Assembly (NCBI RefSeq): GCF_002564465.1
Contig: NZ_NUUX01000005.1
Location: 140,569 to 197,521 of the forward strand
DNA: 56,953 bases
Direction: 5' to 3'
Source: Bacillus sp. AFS088145
GTDB taxonomy: Bacteria > Bacillota > Bacilli > Bacillales > Bacillaceae_G
Of this stretch, positions 54,240 to 56,953 are shown in pieces; position 1 is the first letter of the stretch; each line of letters starts with the position of its first letter. The notes under the pieces are model-generated. The model did not search any database. It saw only the letters and a list, made by a program, of their open reading frames with translations, and was not told the origin of the DNA. A program made the position numbers and the translations under genes.

Positions 54240-55994
54240 ATGCGTAAAACAAAAATAGTTTGTACGATTGGTCCTGCTAGTGAATCGGTAGAAAAATTAG
54301 TAGAGTTAATTAATGCAGGAATGAACGTAGCACGTTTAAACTTCTCGCATGGTTCTCATGAAGAGCATGCTGCAAGAATTACAAGTATCCGCGAGGCTTC
54401 AAAAAAAACTGGCAGAACTGTAGCGATTCTTTTAGATACAAAAGGTCCAGAAATTCGTACTTTAGATTTTGAAGATGGCCAAGCAGAATTAAAAACTGGA
54501 AATGAAGTTATTATTACTACGGAACCAGTAGTAGGTACAGCAGAAAAATTTGCAGTATCTTACGAAGGATTAATTGACGACGTACATGTTGGTTCTAAAA
54601 TTCTTATCGATGATGGTTTAATAGGATTAGAAGTAATCGGTATTGAAGGAAATGATATTCGTACTAAAGTGTTAAACAGCGGTTTAGTAAAGAATAAAAA
54701 AGGTGTAAACGTACCAAATGTACGTGTAAATTTACCTGGTATTACAGAAAAAGATATAAGCGATATCGAATTTGGTATTGAGCAAAAAGTTGATTTTATT
54801 GCTGCATCATTCGTTCGTAAAGCTTCTGATGTATTAGAAATTCGTGAGCTTTTAGGTAAACATGGCGCTGAGTATATTCAAATTATACCGAAGATCGAAA
54901 ATCAAGAAGGGATCGATAATATCGATGAAATTCTTGAGGTTTCAGATGGTTTAATGGTTGCACGTGGTGATATGGGTGTAGAAATTCCACCAGAAGAGGT
55001 ACCAATCGTTCAAAAACTATTAATTAAAAAATGTAATAATTTAGGTAAGCCAGTAATTACTGCTACTCAAATGTTAGATTCTATGCAACGTAATCCTCGA
55101 CCTACACGAGCAGAGGCAAGTGACGTTGCAAATGCCATTCTAGATGGAACTGATGCAATTATGTTATCAGGAGAAACTGCTGCAGGCACATATCCAGTCG
55201 AATCTGTTTCAATGATGAACTCAATTGCGCTTCGAATTGAAAAAAGCTTACAATACGAAGAATTATTTAAAAAGCGTCAAAGAGAAAATAAAGGAACGAT
55301 TACAGACGCAATTGGTCAATCGGTTGCAGCAACGGCTTTAAACTTAAAAGTAGCCGCAATTATTGCTCCTACTGAGAGTGGACATACTGCGAAAATGATT
55401 TCAAAATATCGTCCAAAAGCTCCTATTTTAGCTATTACATCTGATATTCGTATTTGTCGCCGCCTAACTTTAGTTTGGGGTGTTCAAACTGAGTATAGAG
55501 AAAGAGCAAACTCAACTGATGAAATGTTACAACATGCTATGGAAGCGGCTCAAGACGCTAAATTTGTTTCAAATGGTGATACGGTCATTATTACTGCTGG
55601 ACTACCAGTCGGTGAAACAGGTATGACAAATATGATGAAAATCCATGTAGTAGGTGACGTGATTGCTCAAGGGCAAGGTATTGGTCGCAAAACTGCTGCA
55701 GGAAAAGTTGTCATCGCAAAAACAGGTGAAGAAGCTGTATCGAAAGTTACTCCAGGAAGTATTCTTGTAACAAATAGTACAGATCGAGACATGATGCCAG
55801 CGATTGAAAGAGCAGCTGCTATTATTACTGAAGAAGGTGGATTAACTAGCCATGCTGCAGTAGTAGGTGTTAGCTTAGGAATTCCAGTAATTGTTGGAGT
55901 TGAAAATGCAACGAACATCTTAGTAAACGGTCAAGCTGTTACAGTAGATGCTTCTAGAGGAATAGTTAGTACAGGACATAAAAGCATATTTTAA
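54240..55994 (+). CDS. pyk: Pyruvate kinase with C-terminal PEP-utilizer domain
   Basis: A 584-residue pyruvate kinase forming pyruvate and ATP from phosphoenolpyruvate. [15 protein letters not shown] starts the TIM barrel; [17 protein letters not shown] and the catalytic-site signature [17 protein letters not shown] are followed by the allosteric domain. The extra C-terminal domain (about residues 475-584, [36 protein letters not shown]) resembles the PEP-utilizing histidine domain of PEP synthase, typical of Bacillus enzymes and carrying a conserved TSHA. GGAGGG precedes ATG 54240. Likely co-transcribed with pfkA. Confidence 0.97.
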   Translation: MRKTKIVCTIGPASESVEKLVELINAGMNVARLNFSHGSHEEHAARITSIREASKKTGRTVAILLDTKGPEIRTLDFEDGQAELKTGNEVIITTEPVVGTAEKFAVSYEGLIDDVHVGSKILIDDGLIGLEVIGIEGNDIRTKVLNSGLVKNKKGVNVPNVRVNLPGITEKDISDIEFGIEQKVDFIAASFVRKASDVLEIRELLGKHGAEYIQIIPKIENQEGIDNIDEILEVSDGLMVARGDMGVEIPPEEVPIVQKLLIKKCNNLGKPVITATQMLDSMQRNPRPTRAEASDVANAILDGTDAIMLSGETAAGTYPVESVSMMNSIALRIEKSLQYEELFKKRQRENKGTITDAIGQSVAATALNLKVAAIIAPTESGHTAKMISKYRPKAPILAITSDIRICRRLTLVWGVQTEYRERANSTDEMLQHAMEAAQDAKFVSNGDTVIITAGLPVGETGMTNMMKIHVVGDVIAQGQGIGRKTAAGKVVIAKTGEEAVSKVTPGSILVTNSTDRDMMPAIERAAAIITEEGGLTSHAAVVGVSLGIPVIVGVENATNILVNGQAVTVDASRGIVSTGHKSIF

Positions 55995-55999
55995 GATAT

Positions 56000-56038
56000 A
56001 ATAAAGAGAAGGACAAAGTTTCCTTCTCTTTATTTTTT
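56000..56038 (+). terminator. Terminator of pfkA-pyk
   Basis: AATAAAGAGAAGGA pairs perfectly with TCCTTCTCTTTATT over a seven-base loop, followed by TTTT. Confidence 0.92.
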
Positions 56039-56095
56039 GACATGAATAAGATTAATAAGAGATATTTTTAATTCTAAGCAAGAGGTGAGACTATC

Positions 56096-56491
56096 ATGAA
56101 AAAACTTGTTGGTTGGCTATTGTTAATCCCATTGATTGATTTAATCTGTTTAACATTACTTGGTAGAGTAATTGGTTCCTTATCAGTATTTCTTTGGCTA
56201 ATCGGTACGCTTTTGATTGGTATATATATCATGAGAACCGTATGGGTTACAGTTAAACAACAAGCCGGAGAACAGCTTCGGGCAGGCAAAATGCCAGATT
56301 TAATCATGATAGAGGGATTATCATTTTTCCTAATTGGCCTCCTGTTTTTTATTCCAGGACCAATTACCGACTTACTGGCAATCGTGTTACTAATTAAACC
56401 AATTCGAATCAAATTTGTTCAACAACTTATTTATTTTGTCATGAAAAGGCTAAAAGGTAATGTTGTTTGGACTGGATTTATAAAGAAATAA
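56096..56491 (+). CDS. fxsA: FxsA-family membrane protein (YtzA)
   Basis: A 131-residue integral membrane protein with about three hydrophobic segments (residues 4-23, 27-46 and 75-98). VGWLLLIPLIDLICLTLLGRVIG, GIYIMRTVW and the FFIPGPITDLLAIVLLI motif define the FxsA family; E. coli FxsA affects phage T7 exclusion by F. The native role is unknown. AGAGGTGAG precedes ATG 56096. In B. subtilis the orthologue follows pyk and precedes citZ. A strong hairpin terminator follows. Confidence 0.9.
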   Translation: MKKLVGWLLLIPLIDLICLTLLGRVIGSLSVFLWLIGTLLIGIYIMRTVWVTVKQQAGEQLRAGKMPDLIMIEGLSFFLIGLLFFIPGPITDLLAIVLLIKPIRIKFVQQLIYFVMKRLKGNVVWTGFIKK

Positions 56492-56526
56492 ACATTAAAA
56501 ATGCAAAATATTTTTTTATAAGAGAC

Positions 56527-56561
56527 AAAAAACGAGAAAGCAGTTAGCTTTCTCGTTTTTC
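56527..56561. terminator. Terminator of fxsA
   Basis: AAAAACGAGAAAGC pairs perfectly with GCTTTCTCGTTTTT over a five-base loop. Confidence 0.93.
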
Positions 56562-56880
56562 AGCGTGTTGAAATATAAAATGGTTAAACGTTTTTTAAGT
56601 GAATTTTATTGATAATATAATTCATTTTTTGATGATCTATTTATGATTTTAAATGTTAATAGGTTTATGCAGTTTTATAATATCAACAAATTCTAGTAAT
56701 TGTTTATTCTTGAAAAGTAAAAAATATTTAAAGGCAAATTGTTAGAAAAACAGGTTCAAATAAGTTATGTTCGGTACTAATTGACCTACTAATTGATTAA
56801 CAAGCTATTACGCTACTCTAAGTAAAGGATATTTAAATTTGATTTTTAGTATAACCATTTTTTTGATGAATAAGTTGATT
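56562..56880. other. AT-rich spacer after fxsA
   Basis: No gene with a ribosome binding site is seen. A short direct repeat, TACTAATTGA, occurs twice near 56777-56800. Otherwise nothing is recognised before the repeat at the window edge. Confidence 0.5.
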
Positions 56881-56953
56881 GGAACGAAAGGATGCTCGAC
56901 TCCTATGGGATAAGCGGGAAGGCTGAGACCCCGCAGGCGCGCCGAGGAGGCTC
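56881..56953. repeat. Edge of a dispersed G+C-rich Bacillaceae repeat
   Basis: From 56881 the base composition changes sharply to G+C-rich sequence containing GACTCCTATGGGATAAG, GAGACCCCGCAGGCGC and GAGGAGGCTC. This wording is familiar from intergenic repeats of many Bacillaceae, which carry GACTCCTGCGGGA... and GACCCCGCAGGAGCG blocks. The element is cut off by the end of the window. Confidence 0.65.

Noticed and set aside
56074-56412. Minus-strand frame opposite fxsA
   Set aside because: It mirrors the conserved FxsA gene and lacks a ribosome binding site.

Overview
This window is a low-G+C, AT-rich chromosomal segment of an endospore-forming member of the Bacillaceae. The evidence is gene content and order: aroA-ccpA-acuCBA-acsA, tyrS, rpsD-ytsP-refZ-ezrA-cysteine desulfurase-thiI-ssp, ytcI/ytcJ-like genes, ytfI-gerW-tpx, ytxK-ackA, ald, pepQ, ytkL-ytoI-ytpI-nrnA, ytrH-ytrI, dnaE-ytsJ-accDA-pfkA-pyk-fxsA. 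This matches the 'yt' region of the Bacillus subtilis chromosome with insertions and losses. Sporulation genes (an alpha/beta-type SASP, gerW, ytrH, ytrI), T-box leaders and many TTG starts with strong AGGAGG-type sites fit the same group. The species cannot be named from the sequence alone. I see no tRNA or rRNA gene, prophage, intact insertion sequence or CRISPR array.

Layout. 1-8.8 kb: DAHP synthase/chorismate mutase and the catabolite regulator CcpA, then a degenerate tandem-repeat array where B. subtilis has motPS, then the divergent acetate module (acuABC on minus, acsA on plus) and a lemA/TPM-domain pair. 8.8-15.9 kb: two tyrosine-type T-box leaders in series, one before tyrS and one before an acetyltransferase plus an NhaC-family transporter; then small or orphan genes and a decayed secreted-protein gene. 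15.9-24 kb: rpsD with its long leader, ytsP, refZ, ezrA, the tRNA thiolation pair (cysteine desulfurase and thiI), an SASP gene and an aldose epimerase. 24-35.5 kb: an acyl-CoA synthetase, an amidohydrolase, the ytfI-gerW pair, tpx, proC, a free-standing MprF-type catalytic domain, ytxK-ackA, an EcsC-family gene and small genes. 35.9-46 kb: a divergent SDR, ald, pepQ plus a GNAT gene, ytkL, ytoI, a helical-repeat gene with ytpI, nrnA, and ytrH-ytrI. 46-57 kb: dnaE, malic enzyme, accDA, pfkA, pyk, fxsA, and the edge of a dispersed Bacillaceae repeat.

How the genes fit together. Much of the window serves the pyruvate/acetyl-CoA node: pfkA and pyk feed pyruvate; ytsJ and ald also make pyruvate; ackA makes acetate and ATP; AcsA recovers acetate under acetylation control by AcuA and AcuC; accDA commits acetyl-CoA to malonyl-CoA. 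The regulator ccpA lies in the same segment. Candidate operators read from the sequence suggest shared control: CodY-like boxes at acsA and the second acyl-CoA synthetase, cre-like sites at acsA and ald, and a palindrome with the form of a FapR operator at accDA. These assignments are inferences from motif matching by eye.

Most of the window is ordinary core genome, and I found no convincing wholly new multi-gene system. The points most worth a second look are the serial tyrosine T-boxes controlling an acetyltransferase/transporter pair, the FapR-like operator at accDA, the about 20-bp degenerate repeat array, the 130-bp MITE-like element, and the doubly frameshifted secreted-protein gene.
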